Of a stretch of 64,000 bases of DNA, positions 42,452 through 48,449 are shown one piece after another. A model generated the notes under the pieces. The model was not told the origin of the DNA, made no database searches, and saw nothing but the letters and a program-made list of their open reading frames with translations. The position numbers were made by a program, and so were the translations under genes. Positions within the stretch are counted from its first letter, which is position 1. Every line of letters starts with the position of its first letter. The stretch lies in assembly GCF_008831285.2 (NCBI RefSeq), contig NC_045148.1:12903183-12967182 (forward strand). The letters run 5' to 3'. Source of the DNA: Nymphaea colorata. Taxonomy: Eukaryota > Streptophyta > Magnoliopsida > Nymphaeales > Nymphaeaceae.

Positions 42452-45192
42452 GGTCACATGAAACTTAACAGGCGTCATGTTTCTCTGAATGTAGTTGTAG
42501 GACATATTATTGGTTTTGGATTTGGGTCCGGTCCAAGTAGTGTTTTTGTATGGTCTTGTGTGTGTATAAGGGCAGACCTGTTATTTGTATGTTATTTATG
42601 TACTCTTAAGTCCTTGTAGATTGCATCTTTATAGTTTGTGCTTAATGAGATTGGTCACACCTGAAGCTTTTGAGGCTGCCAATCACACTTCTGGAGAAAC
42701 CGCTTTCGCTGGCCGTTTCTTCTTTCTCATGTTGGACAGATATATTTGTCAAAATCTAACTTTGTATCAGAGCAGGTGGTGTTAGATCTGAAACAATTTG
42801 CCTCCGAATGAGTGATGGTGGATACTCTTTGTCTGCCACAAGTCAGAAATTTCCATCTATTTTTCTCTCCACATCTTTCTGTTGATTCGTTATCTTTTTG
42901 CCTAATCTGCCCTATTTCTCTAAATGTCTTCTCCGTACAATATGTCTTTTTTTCTGATTGCAGAAAATCTCTTCCTAAAAGTTGTCTGGCCTGAAAACCC
43001 TGTTTTCAGGTGTCAAAACAGATACTATTTTATTTCCTTTCATCTGAAATATGAAATATGTTTTCCTTCTTTCCTTTCCATCTGAAATCAGAACCTTCTA
43101 ATCTACATCTGCTGTTTTTCACCTTGGACATGGTTGCATATTTATCTTCTATATACATTTATTTCTTTCCTTTCATTACCTGCAGCGACATCCATCATCC
43201 ATATCCTAATCCGATGTTTATCAGGTACAAGACATAATATCAAATGTGGCCTCATTTAAGCCTGTAAGAGGGAAAAAAAATATGAAATTTAGATCAATTC
43301 AGACACAAGTATGAAACTGTAAATCAGATGTCCTTTAATTAGACATCTTCTATGTTCTTCAAAAACCGGATGCATCATTCCTTTGCTGTATTAGTGTCTG
43401 ATCAATTATTCAGTTTGTTTTAGAAAATGATCGCCGTTCAGCCATCCAAAAAAAATAAAAAAAATAAAAAAAAGAGAAAAAGGTGGAAAGAAAAAGGAGG
43501 AAAAGGGGGTTGACTTCACTGCTTTATTGTTGTTGAATATTCTTGGACTGCCCGGAGTATAGCTTGACCAATGGGATATCTTGTTATTGTTTGTGTCTGG
43601 CTGAAATTCAGATCTCTTTTTAGTTTTTATTAAATTTCATAGTAAGCTTTTGTGTGTTTTTCTCATTTCCACTTCTTATTTTCTGATTTCCTTGAAGAGC
43701 CGGGTTCAAATGGACTTCTCTTTTTCTCACGTTAGTATGTCTTCTAACTTCTTTAATAAACTTGTCTCTAAAGTATTGAATAGCTTGAATTTTTTCAATA
43801 ATGTATTAGAAACCTTGACTATTTCAACTGAGAGAAGAAAGATCAATCCCGGTCACCTACATCACATTTACATTGTCTAGGTGCTTTTTGGCATTACTTG
43901 AAGACTATTCAGCCACACAACTTTGAGACATGTTAATTCTAACATATTCACAAGTGAGTACATGAGGGACAGGGTGATAAATACCATCACCAATGACAAT
44001 GTGACTCATACCAGACTACGGAAGTGGATTAAGGAGTTGACCTGCTTGTGACATGGGCTGGTGCACGAGATTCTAGAAACCATTTTCCACGATCATATTG
44101 TCGCAAGTTCAACTGAGCAAGGGCAAAATGCGGCAGTTCCTTGATTTCACCCCTTATTATTCTCATTGTTTGCGTTTGTTTGTGGAGCTTTTCCTTTGTT
44201 CCGAGGATTAAACTAACAATTCGCCTTGATATGGTCCCGATGTTGCATGGAAACAAGTAGGATGATTTCGTTGTTTTTGAGAATTTGGAGGGATATTATG
44301 GGTGGGAAGAATGCCTTGCCATCCCGGTTGGTCCTTGCCTTGGCCACTTGTCCTTCCCAGACACCAAAGCTAGCTTAGCTACTTGTGGAGGATGCACCAG
44401 TGAGGATAACAACTGCAAATCTGGCTGATAATGAAAATTTTCAGAGGAACTCTTCAATGTCTTCTCATATTGAAGCAGCATGGCCCTCAGCTCTTGATAG
44501 GCTGAAGGACCATAAAGACATAAGAGAAAAGTGACAATCATGTCTACCAGCTCCAGTCTGTTGAGAATCTGCTTGTACCAAGTTATTGTCACCCATGGGA
44601 CAGCCTATAACAGCAAGCTGATCCCTGATTGTCTTCATTTTTTTCACTCTTGAATAATCAGCGTCCTTATGAAACAACTGAAACTCGCATGAGAAATACA
44701 TGATCCTGGCGTGTGATATCTATGAAGAAGTTTGACCAACTTGTTCTTGAGCTCCATAGCCAAGCAGTCACGGGGGATGCCCACGAGAACGTCATGTGAA
44801 AGGGTGGAGGTGATGTACTCAACCATTGCTTGGTCTTTCTTTCTCCGGTTGAGATAATTAGGATTTGGAATATGCTATATTGAAGTCTCCCTCTTTTCAT
44901 CATTTTTTTCATGCACAAAAGAAACTTTGGTGGGGTTGGAGTGCTTGCTTCCATCTAGGTGACTAAGAAAACCCGAAGTCCTAATGAAAGGGATAATACG
45001 TCTTTTCCCACTCAGAAAGTTTTAGTTCTTTATCAGTAACTATTTCTGCAATAATGTCTGTCGTGCCATAAATTATTGCTTTTGCAGGTTGTGCGGTCTC
45101 ATATGTGTGAAGGGCTTGCTCCACGAGGAAGTTTTGCAATAGAGGTCGACTTGCCTCCTCTTGATAGTGTTTCAGGCCATGATGAATTATGA
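5850..45192 (+). CDS. RECA1: RecA-type recombinase, plastid RECA1-like, 13 exons
   Basis: Predicted 408-residue RecA homologue, inferred to bind ssDNA and catalyse ATP-dependent strand exchange in plastid DNA repair. Coding exons: 5850-6023, 6142-6233, 6413-6488, 6831-6893, 7090-7219, 15700-15785, 15870-15995, 16140-16244, 16352-16408, 21088-21150, 21233-21309, 41437-41509, 45088-45192. All introns are GT-AG and reading phase is kept across every junction (374 codons to the end of exon 12, then 34 plus TGA). Residues 1-45 are rich in S, T, R, L and K with few acidic residues, as in a transit peptide. Walker A GPESSGKT lies at 117-124 and Walker B LICVDS at 191-196. The L2-like region (NQIRYKIG, then GGIALKFF) spans exons 7-8. 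Plant RECA1 is about 440 residues, with the difference mainly at the two ends. The mitochondrial RecA class is a poorer fit because its core differs. The start is the first in-frame ATG giving a plausible presequence. Confidence 0.95.
7220..9047. other. RECA1 intron 5, left part
   Basis: AT-rich intronic DNA without a recognised gene or element before Copia-1. The longest frame (8512-8814) has no domain. Confidence 0.5.
9048..9331 (-). repeat. Copia-1 3' LTR
   Basis: 284-bp direct repeat of 12772-13052. In element orientation it is the downstream LTR. It is preceded at 9332-9345 by a purine-rich tract (minus strand TTGAGGGGGGC), the polypurine primer. Confidence 0.95.
9326..9990 (-). pseudogene. 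Copia-1 RNase H and polyprotein end
   Basis: RNase H blocks are present: [28 protein letters not shown]-like residues, CDNQSAI and [10 protein letters not shown]. The polyprotein ends AQLEGGC near the LTR. A frame change near 9930-9975 and a small deletion between the TRPDI-type and FMHAPTE blocks break the frame. The preceding RT palm and fingers are missing. Confidence 0.9.
10053..11447 (-). pseudogene. Copia-1 protease-integrase
   Basis: A 464-codon frame. It begins with the protease block [13 protein letters not shown], in which the catalytic DSG is followed by V-A rather than the usual A-T. The GAG-pre/integrase zinc-binding histidines and cysteines follow ([19 protein letters not shown]). 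The integrase core has IYSDVWG, CDGGGEF and [11 protein letters not shown], giving the D, D and E residues. It ends at HVVFYE followed by a short out-of-frame tail, because the deletion removing RT starts there. Length from protease to the integrase end is normal for the family. Confidence 0.92.
11448..12032 (-). pseudogene. Copia-1 gag, C-terminal part with zinc knuckle
   Basis: The minus-strand translation continues Gag, with residues resembling [11 protein letters not shown] and [14 protein letters not shown], and then a CCHC knuckle ([14 protein letters not shown], about 11545-11600). In-frame stop codons interrupt it, consistent with point mutations after insertion. Confidence 0.8.
12033..12416 (-). 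pseudogene. Copia-1 gag, N-terminal part
   Basis: The reading frame starts MDPHRNSS and contains [11 protein letters not shown] and [13 protein letters not shown], the hydrophobic and helical blocks of plant copia Gag (UBN2/DUF4219-like). It stops at 12033, but the same kind of Gag sequence continues on the minus strand to about 11500 with in-frame stops. The intact protein would package element RNA into particles; this copy is broken. Confidence 0.85.
12489..12620 (-). repeat. 46-bp tandem repeat in Copia-1 leader, telomere-like
   Basis: Units starting CAGATTAGGG begin at 12489, 12535 and 12581, exactly 46 bp apart, with the third partial. Each unit contains several TTAGGG or ATTAGGG words (CCCTAA in element sense). 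It lies between the primer-binding site and gag, in the untranslated leader of Copia-1. Confidence 0.85.
12772..13052 (-). repeat. Copia-1 5' LTR
   Basis: 281-bp LTR in the upstream position for this minus-strand element. Immediately inside it, at 12755-12771, the minus strand reads TGGTATCAGAGCAGG, the initiator-Met tRNA primer-binding site typical of plant copia elements. Confidence 0.95.
13380..14330 (+). pseudogene. Decayed Ty3/gypsy protease to RT fragment
   Basis: Three-frame reading shows gypsy pol order on the plus strand. A protease-like [10 protein letters not shown] (near 13600) is followed by a segment ending [11 protein letters not shown]. Then comes the RT approach, [10 protein letters not shown] (near 14090), and [17 protein letters not shown] (near 14250-14300), matching the APVLFxKKKDGSxRMC block. 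Stops and frame changes are frequent. The element is old, with no LTRs visible, and sits in RECA1 intron 5 beside Copia-1. Confidence 0.7.
14331..15699. other. RECA1 intron 5, right part
   Basis: Follows the gypsy remnant. An AAAACGCGTTTT/AAAACACGTTTT-rich stretch (about 14630-14760) resembles low-complexity DNA at 17340-17470 and 18720-18920, suggesting shared element ends. The remainder is unremarkable. Confidence 0.45.
15700..16408 (+). CDS. RECA1: RECA1 exons 6-9: Walker B, L1 and L2 loops
   Basis: Exon 6 (15700-15785) completes the split Ile codon and carries [18 protein letters not shown], the Walker B strand. Exon 7 (15870-15995) carries [19 protein letters not shown], around loop L1, to NQIRYK. 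Exon 8 (16140-16244) carries [20 protein letters not shown], the L2 DNA-binding loop and start of the following helix. Exon 9 (16352-16408) carries PKGDEDIG and ends QKSK. The introns between them are only 84, 144 and 107 bp, so expansion of this gene is confined to a few introns. Confidence 0.95.
16409..17579. other. RECA1 intron 9, left part
   Basis: AT-rich. TCACATGGGTGCAAGCACATGTGATGG near 16726 resembles the TCACATGGGTGC termini seen at 55803 and may mark an element end. Otherwise only A/T-run DNA leading to the hAT fragment. Confidence 0.4.
17580..17960 (-). pseudogene. hAT-type transposase fragment, BED-like zinc finger
   Basis: The minus-strand reading gives [16 protein letters not shown], a stop, then [13 protein letters not shown]. 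The CxxC pair, GGI, and HLAGIHG spacing are typical of the BED finger that opens plant hAT transposases and lets them bind DNA ends. Only the N-terminal part is recognised. Flanking AT-rich DNA up to about 18930 may belong to the same element. It lies in RECA1 intron 9, antisense to the gene. Confidence 0.65.
17961..20030. other. RECA1 intron 9, middle part
   Basis: A moderately GC-rich block (18360-18550) is followed by AAAACACGTTTTTT repeats (18720-18920), perhaps the far end of the hAT remnant. 18950-20030 is AT-rich with nothing recognised. Confidence 0.4.
20031..20311. mobile_element. 281-bp foldback element with long inverted termini
   Basis: The ends read TGTTACAGTCTA and TAGACTGTAACA, and the inverted repeat extends about 85-90 bp with few mismatches, including an ACTGGACTGATCC block in both arms. 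The flanks share AAATG (20026-20030 and 20312-20316), a 5-bp target duplication. There is no coding capacity. It could be a MITE or a rearranged solo-LTR derivative, because the TG...CA ends and 5-bp duplication are LTR-like. Confidence 0.85.
21088..21309 (+). CDS. RECA1: RECA1 exons 10-11: C-terminal domain
   Basis: Exon 10 (21088-21150) encodes [21 protein letters not shown], a conserved RecA stretch. Exon 11 (21233-21309) encodes [25 protein letters not shown] and ends with AG, two bases of an Arg codon completed by exon 12 about 20.1 kb downstream. The intron between them is 82 bp. Confidence 0.94.
21529..21718. repeat. Long hairpin: ~70-bp inverted repeat with ~50-bp loop
   Basis: The left arm (21529-21600) and right arm (21650-21718) are near-perfect reverse complements, from GAATTCCCCAAT at the base to TATGCATTTGTACTTG at the loop. 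The loop is 21601-21649. It lies in RECA1 intron 11, in the gene's sense strand. It may be a foldback transposon or a MIRNA-like precursor; sequence alone cannot decide. Confidence 0.7.
22380..22655 (-). pseudogene. Ty3/gypsy integrase fragment (minus arm)
   Basis: The minus strand encodes [32 protein letters not shown], then after a stop [10 protein letters not shown] and FEVVYGY-like residues, the C-terminal half of a gypsy integrase core. It forms one arm of a head-to-head pair with 22656-22840. Confidence 0.75.
22656..22840 (+). pseudogene. Ty3/gypsy integrase fragment (plus arm)
   Basis: The plus strand encodes [20 protein letters not shown], then in another frame [19 protein letters not shown]. 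It is the same integrase region as the neighbouring minus-strand fragment, in inverted orientation, with the junction near 22655. Confidence 0.75.
22841..25320. other. GC-rich unclassified segment
   Basis: About 2.5 kb of markedly higher GC than the flanking intron, with many CG-rich words, a 17-G run (23481-23497) and overlapping open frames on both strands (for example 23986-24567 plus, 24443-24877 minus). No domain, splice structure or LTR could be recognised. Phrases like ATGCCGAGTGAAG recur at about 22974 and 23051, and a related one at 22095. It may be a retroelement interior or captured gene fragments. Confidence 0.4.
25324..26190. mobile_element. Putative TIR element with CTATGTCACA-type ends
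   Basis: The left end reads CATGTCACATAGGTAAGGGTAC and the right end, reverse-complemented, CTATGTCACCACAGGGGAG, imperfect inverted termini resembling those at 55803-56151. The interior is AT-rich, then has two related blocks with CCGGCGACAA and GCTCC(C/T)GCCGGACG at about 25700-25870 and 25860-26010. There is no recognisable transposase. Confidence 0.45.
27041..27326 (+). repeat. Copia-2 5' LTR
   Basis: 286 bp, TGTTAG...TCTACA. Directly followed at 27327 by TGGTATCAGAGCC, the initiator-Met tRNA primer-binding site. Contains a GGACCCGGTACC palindromic stretch shared with the 3' copy. Confidence 0.95.
27687..28372 (+). pseudogene. Copia-2 gag, N-terminal part
   Basis: ATG at 27687 opens MAEEMTSK. 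The Gag body contains [31 protein letters not shown] and a [10 protein letters not shown] block. In-frame TAG codons stand at 28203-28205 and 28311-28313, yet the frame otherwise stays open to the nested insertion, whose left target duplication is 28368-28372. The 5' leader holds a CCGCCGTCGCC-type repeat (about 27520-27590). Confidence 0.88.
28373..28599 (+). repeat. Copia-3 5' LTR
   Basis: 227 bp, with a (CT)n stretch near its end that is longer than in the 3' copy. The leader that follows (28600-29396) contains repeated CTGCTGGCGTGA words and then degenerate TTCAGCAAG repeats (about 29073-29270). Confidence 0.95.
29397..30209 (+). pseudogene. Copia-3 gag
   Basis: ATG at 29397 ([10 protein letters not shown]) opens a Gag with [15 protein letters not shown]. 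The frame shifts near 29530-29540 into the long frame carrying [24 protein letters not shown] and [10 protein letters not shown]. The CCHC knuckle CTYCGKIGH is split by an exact 20-bp tandem duplication (30131-30150 and 30151-30170), after which the frame is again that of pol. Confidence 0.9.
30210..33584 (+). pseudogene. Copia-3 pol: protease, integrase, RT, RNase H
   Basis: Nearly intact polyprotein. Protease [12 protein letters not shown] is near 30460, and the integrase zinc region HLRLGHPS...CEACQLGKH near 30850-30960. The integrase core has [16 protein letters not shown] and [10 protein letters not shown] opens [13 protein letters not shown] and [14 protein letters not shown] and has YVDD at 32631-32642. 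RNase H has [14 protein letters not shown] and [12 protein letters not shown] single in-frame TAG (31836-31838) separates integrase from RT, since both halves are in the same frame with no other stop. It is the only copia copy here that keeps the RT catalytic core. Confidence 0.95.
33592..33810 (+). repeat. Copia-3 3' LTR
   Basis: 219-bp direct repeat of 28373-28599, directly followed by the GACTC duplication and then the resumed Copia-2 gag frame. Confidence 0.95.
33811..34560 (+). pseudogene. Copia-2 gag knuckle and protease
   Basis: After the nested element the frame resumes with a CCHC knuckle ([15 protein letters not shown]) immediately followed by TGA, where related copies have Trp. 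It continues to the protease block [13 protein letters not shown] (about 34180) and the [13 protein letters not shown] motif. It ends at a stop at 34558-34560 caused by a frameshift. Confidence 0.88.
34557..35895 (+). pseudogene. Copia-2 integrase with frameshift
   Basis: The integrase zinc region ([21 protein letters not shown]) and core residues ([10 protein letters not shown], then a degenerate TNNAREYVS) lie in one frame to about 35045. The frame then shifts for [13 protein letters not shown] and the C-terminal domain ([16 protein letters not shown]). The frame runs to SYSKLS and ends just where RT should start. Confidence 0.9.
35885..36770 (+). pseudogene. Copia-2 RT tail and RNase H
   Basis: The frame starts within the RT connection ([11 protein letters not shown]) and continues through RPDI-type ([20 protein letters not shown]), RNase H ([19 protein letters not shown]), [11 protein letters not shown] and [14 protein letters not shown] to a KLEGEC end. 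The RT fingers, palm and YVDD motif are absent; the join lies at about 35883-35897. Confidence 0.92.
36762..37044 (+). repeat. Copia-2 3' LTR
   Basis: 283-bp copy of the 5' LTR, ending TCTATA (TCTACA in the 5' copy) and running straight into (TA)n. The polyprotein stop codon lies within its first bases (GAGTGTTAG). Confidence 0.93.
37041..37093. repeat. (TA)n microsatellite at Copia-2 right end
   Basis: About 50 bp of alternating TA directly after the Copia-2 LTR. A shorter TA tract also precedes the left LTR (27030-27040), indicating insertion into a TA repeat. Confidence 0.9.
37094..38153. other. RECA1 intron 11 between Copia-2 and gypsy remnant
   Basis: No gene or element recognised. It includes an AATGAATGAATAAATAAGTAAATAAAC-type simple stretch near 37726-37765. 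Confidence 0.5.
38154..39544 (-). mobile_element. Reduced Ty3/gypsy-like LTR element
   Basis: The right LTR (39311-39544) has TGTTAG and CTAACA tips. A 50-bp piece at 38154-38203 matches its last part, so the left LTR is truncated. Inside the right LTR the minus strand reads TGGTATCAAAGC (about 39296-39308), a primer-binding site. Inside the left is a purine tract and CTTGAGGACAAGGTG (minus strand), the end of a gypsy polyprotein. The interior is only 1.1 kb with no protease, RT or integrase recognised, so nearly all pol is deleted. Confidence 0.7.
39545..40742. other. RECA1 intron 11, right part
   Basis: AT-rich. The direct repeat GAAACTATGTTAGTGTTCATCATTC-like occurs twice near 39740 and 39797. 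Short plus frames at 40344-40553 and 40570-40830 have no recognised domain. Confidence 0.4.
40743..40780. repeat. (TA)n microsatellite
   Basis: About 38 bp of alternating TA abutting the second foldback element. Other short TA tracts occur at about 42420-42445, 46088-46120, 48818-48832, 57612-57630 and 59749-59780 (the last followed by (GA)n). Confidence 0.9.
40781..41054. mobile_element. Second, asymmetric copy of the 20031 foldback family
   Basis: The sequence from about 40850 to 41054 matches the reverse complement of the 20031 element and ends CTAGACTGTAACA. The other terminus lacks the inverted arm and instead has three 23-bp units beginning TTAGC(A/G)GCCAC (40781-40849). It is bordered by TA repeats on both sides. 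Confidence 0.8.
41437..41509 (+). CDS. RECA1: RECA1 exon 12
   Basis: After acceptor AAAAGCAG this exon completes the split Arg codon and reads [16 protein letters not shown], a conserved plant RecA1 C-terminal segment, ending NEIEM. The donor ATG|GTGCAG is weak by plant standards. Without splicing, the frame runs 16 codons further to TAA at 41558-41560, which would give a 390-residue alternative C-terminus. Splicing to exon 13 restores the conserved continuation and is preferred. Confidence 0.88.
42478..42790 (+). mobile_element. Probable LTR remnant with primer-binding site
   Basis: A roughly 285-bp stretch is followed at about 42764 by TTGTATCAGAGCAGGTGG, one mismatch from the usual TGGTATCAGAGC primer site, preceded by CTAAC. 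It is probably a 5' LTR plus leader of a truncated copia element, and the start is uncertain. It lies in RECA1 intron 12. Confidence 0.4.
43940..44955 (-). pseudogene. Decayed copia gag and protease start
   Basis: Minus-strand frames contain [28 protein letters not shown], and [16 protein letters not shown], all Gag blocks in the right order. A degraded knuckle and [13 protein letters not shown] follow, the last being a mutated DSGATxHVTS protease motif. Several frameshifts are present. It is related to Copia-1 Gag but clearly diverged, and no LTRs were found. It lies in RECA1 intron 12. Confidence 0.75.
45088..45192 (+). CDS. RECA1: RECA1 exon 13, terminal exon
   Basis: Acceptor TTTTGCAG precedes 34 codons and TGA at 45190-45192. 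The exon opens VVRSHMCEG directly after the NEIEM end of exon 12, matching the EIEKKVR continuation of plant RECA1, and then becomes acidic and low in conservation, ending SGHDEL. The phase is 0 on both sides. An overlapping minus-strand open frame here (44981-45196) is a shadow. It is too short for ordinary ORF detection, so homology and phase are the support. Confidence 0.85.
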   Translation, partial: VVRSHMCEGLAPRGSFAIEVDLPPLDSVSGHDEL

Positions 45193-46187
45193 TCACAAGA
45201 TCGTCATTCAGGAACTCTTTCTACGGTGTGGTACACATGCCCAATTTTGAGGTAAAGTGTCTAGCATCCAACATGGTTAATGGAATCCTTTTCTGCTGTT
45301 TCAAGGAGGAACTGAGAGACGTCATTTTATTTTCTTAATTCTTTTTTCACATGAGAATATCTATGGTTCGTATTCAGTATGTACTGGAACGTATAGTTGA
45401 CTATAATCATACTAGTAATGCTGAACATGACCATTTGAAGTTGACTTTTAACTATTAACCTGGATCTCTCATATTCAAATGATATTTCGTTACAGGAAAT
45501 TGATGTGGAAGACTGTCGAAACAGTTTTTCAAAGGGGAGGTCGCTAGGATCAGAAAACTTGCACGCGAGCTACCACCATGGAGTTCTTGACCTCATCTTG
45601 GAAGGGCTGCTATTTTCGAGTTGGTTGTGTTGAGTCAATGGTCATTGCATATTTGGGAGATTCCAGAAATAGGTTCATGATTGGCGAATTTGATGACCCC
45701 CACCAACCAAACAAAAGGATGTGTTAAGTTGGTTAAGACCAAACTCGGCCTACTGATGTCTTACTGGAGTCGACCAAACGCGAGAACATTTTTAAGATTT
45801 AAGTGATGTAAAAATGAAAGCTGAGAAAGAGGAGAAAAAAAAACTCGGTAAATAAAATTAAAGCGGTGTTGAGGAGAGAGGTGTGTGTGTGTGTGTTATA
45901 GAAGGAGACGGTGAGTGAGAGAGGTCTCTTATAAAATTGGTCAAATTTATCACATTGGGAGACTTCAAAGAGTATGTAAAAAATTAACAAAAAACAAAAT
46001 CAGACATTTTTAAATGGAATTCAACAACATATGTACGTCAAAGTTTAGGGCGATAAAACCTTTAAAATGCTTTATTTACCAATTACCTATATATATATAT
46101 ATATATATACATATATATATAAGAGAGAGAGAGAGAGAGGACATCAAGGTTCACCGTGAATGTAAGTTATCATGCCACATTCTTTGT
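45193..46187. other. RECA1 3' flank
   Basis: Presumed 3' UTR and downstream DNA; no clear polyadenylation signal could be assigned. (GT)n and (TA)n/(GA)n simple repeats occur at about 45882-45896 and 46088-46139. Confidence 0.4.
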
Positions 46188-46650
46188 CAAGAGCTTTTTG
46201 TTGAGAAAAGAAAATTTTCTTGTTAGGGCTTCAGTTGAAGCCTTTATTTCAGAGCCATGCTGGGAAGGGGGGGGGGGGGGGGGGGGGGGGTCCATCCTTT
46301 GAGCATCCTTTTTTTTGTCTGCATGCATGCAAGAGCTTTTTGTTAAGAAAAGAAAATTTTCTTGTTAGGGCTTCAGTTGAAGCCTCTATTTTTAGAGCCT
46401 GGGAAGGGGAGGGTGGGGGGCATCCTTTTTTATGTCTTTGTATGCAAGAGCTTTTTGTTGAGAAAAGAAAATTTTCTCGTTAGGGCTTCAGTTGAAGCCT
46501 CTATTTTCAGAGCCATGGGAGGGGAGTGGGGCACCCTTTTTCCTGTCTGCAGGGGGGGCACTTTTTTTCCTGTCTGCATGCAAGAGCTTTTTGTTAAGAA
46601 AAGAAAATTTTCTGGTTAGCAGAGCCATGCTGGGAAAACAGCGATTTGCA
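46188..46650 (+). repeat. Imperfect tandem repeat, four units of 115-142 bp, with G24 run
   Basis: Units begin CAAGAGCTTTTTGTTGAGAA or TTAAGAA at about 46188, 46329, 46444 and 46580 and contain AAGAAAATTTTCT followed by GGGCTTCAGTTGAAGCC (lost from the last unit). A run of 24 G occupies 46267-46290. The small open frames here are by-products of the repeat. Confidence 0.85.
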
Positions 46651-46669
46651 TGTTATAGAGGCTAGCAAC

Positions 46670-46935
46670 AAAACATGCATGGGGTGCGGTTCCCAGATGT
46701 AGCTGCTGGAAAGACCAGAAATCATCTAAGTACTATTTTCATGGAAGGTTACCTAATGAAGTCTGCTCCTATGAGATACGCTAGGGTCCAAATTGAGGTT
46801 CCGCTTAGGTTTAAGCGAGTATGTGAGGTAAAACTTCCGTTCGAAGATGAAAACCCATGAAACGAAAATCAGGTGATGCATGGTGCGATTCCAGAAATCA
46901 TTACGTGTTCGCTTGTGAGTCATGTGAGGAATAGG
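46670..46935 (+). pseudogene. LINE ORF1-like fragment
   Basis: The plus frame has YARVQIEVPLRFKRVCEVKLPFEDE, which resembles the RNA-binding segment of plant L1-type ORF1 proteins just before their zinc knuckle. It is short and interrupted. It is followed about 400 bp on by an endonuclease fragment, which supports the LINE assignment. Confidence 0.45.
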
Positions 46936-47309
46936 TGAACAGGAATGAAGGGAAGGGATCCATGGTGGCCAAGAATTGCAAACCATGAAGATGGCCAAAA
47001 GGAGATAGAGGAACCAGGGCAAGACAGTGATGGAAGGTGGTGAAGACGATTGATTCAGTCTCTGGAGTCGTAGATGGTGGACAGTTAACTGAGCCCTGAG
47101 AATCCTCAGATGGATGTGCAGGGGAGTAAGAGAAGTGCGTCGGACGTGGTTCCAGATTTAGTCCCAAGCACGCAGCAGGATAAGGAAGAAGAGGATTCGA
47201 CCGATGGAAAAATCTACATGGAGATGAATTCATTTTTTTAGTGTGCAATAGGAGCCGGTGGAGTTAGAGGAGATGGCAGTGGAGCCTATGATGGAAAGGG
47301 AGATGCCAT

Positions 47310-48065
47310 GGGAATAAAAAAAAAATCTGAAATGTCCTGCGACAAGAAGCGGCCTCTAATTGCCCTATTGGAGATGATGATACAGATTAAGTCTGAGAGT
47401 AGTATTTTGATTGACACGAAGCTCAAAGAGGAAGGCATCTGCATACTGACCTTTAAACTGCCTGAAATTGTACTCTATTTCCATCATCAATGTTGTCGGC
47501 AACTGGCAAAGACCTGCATTTTGTGGTGCCCAGACCTGTTCGATATTGTGGACTGTAGAAGTAAGAGATATTGGATTGTTATGAGTATGAGGGATCGTGC
47601 AATTGAAAGAATTTTTGGTGTGGTGGGAGCGTACATCGAGCCAACTTAAAAAATAGATGGTTTCTGTTTGACAAGTTGAGCATAGATCTCAACTAGCTGA
47701 GCTGCCCAACCATTTATATGGGAGACTTCAAGCCAGACAAGTGTGCTTTAAAAAAGATGGGCAGGAAGGCAACGCTTTGGCCTTGCAGCCAATTTTCCAA
47801 TTGTGTCTAATAGTGATTTGCCTGAAATTTCTGATCTATAGTGCAAACATAGATGGGCCAACAATAGGAGTGGAATAGAGAAAGTTAAGCTGGACAAGTG
47901 CTTCGTGGCTGCTCATTAAGCAAATGATTGGAAATGGATTTTATTTCTAAAGGCCACGCCACAGACTATGTCGGACCATAACCCTGTAGTGCTGGAAGCA
48001 AGGAGAAAACATAGCTTCACTACGGAGAAAGCCACCTTTTGGTGTCAAATTGACGGTTGCTAAGC
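47310..48065 (+). pseudogene. LINE (L1-type) endonuclease fragment
   Basis: Scattered frames match the APE-type endonuclease that nicks target DNA. They include SILIDTKLKEEG (compare the L.ETK block), a GDFK motif near 47727, WANNRSGIEKVKLDKCFV near 47855, and MSDHNPVVLEARR near 47970, the conserved SDH motif. Stops and frameshifts are numerous. RT was not recognised downstream, so the element is truncated and old. Confidence 0.65.
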
Positions 48066-48449
48066 GATTATTGAAAGGAACTAATGCTGAGTGGATGCCT
48101 GATGATCAAGCTTATTGCTAAGCTGGAGACTATAAAAAAAGGACCATGTGAATGGTGTAAGAATGGGCTCAATGGTCGCCTCATGATAATCAATCAATAT
48201 AAGGTGATGATGTAAATCAGAGCTGGACCAGCGGATAGGGATCCTTCAATATTACAAGCTTAAGGCACCATCCTCACCAAGAACATCCACAAGAAAAACC
48301 TCAAACTACAGGTGCCTAAACTTGTATTGCTGAACCTTAGGGTACAACAGAAAGCAGGCCTTACAGCCTTATCAAATCAAGGGATAACAATTCTTTATTT
48401 GTAGTACAAGAAAAGGAAAAGAAACGGAGATGTTATAGGTGTTCGCTAA

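Noticed and set aside
44981-45196. Minus-strand 71-codon frame
   Set aside because: It is the antisense shadow of RECA1 exon 13, which fits the plant RECA1 C-terminus in phase.
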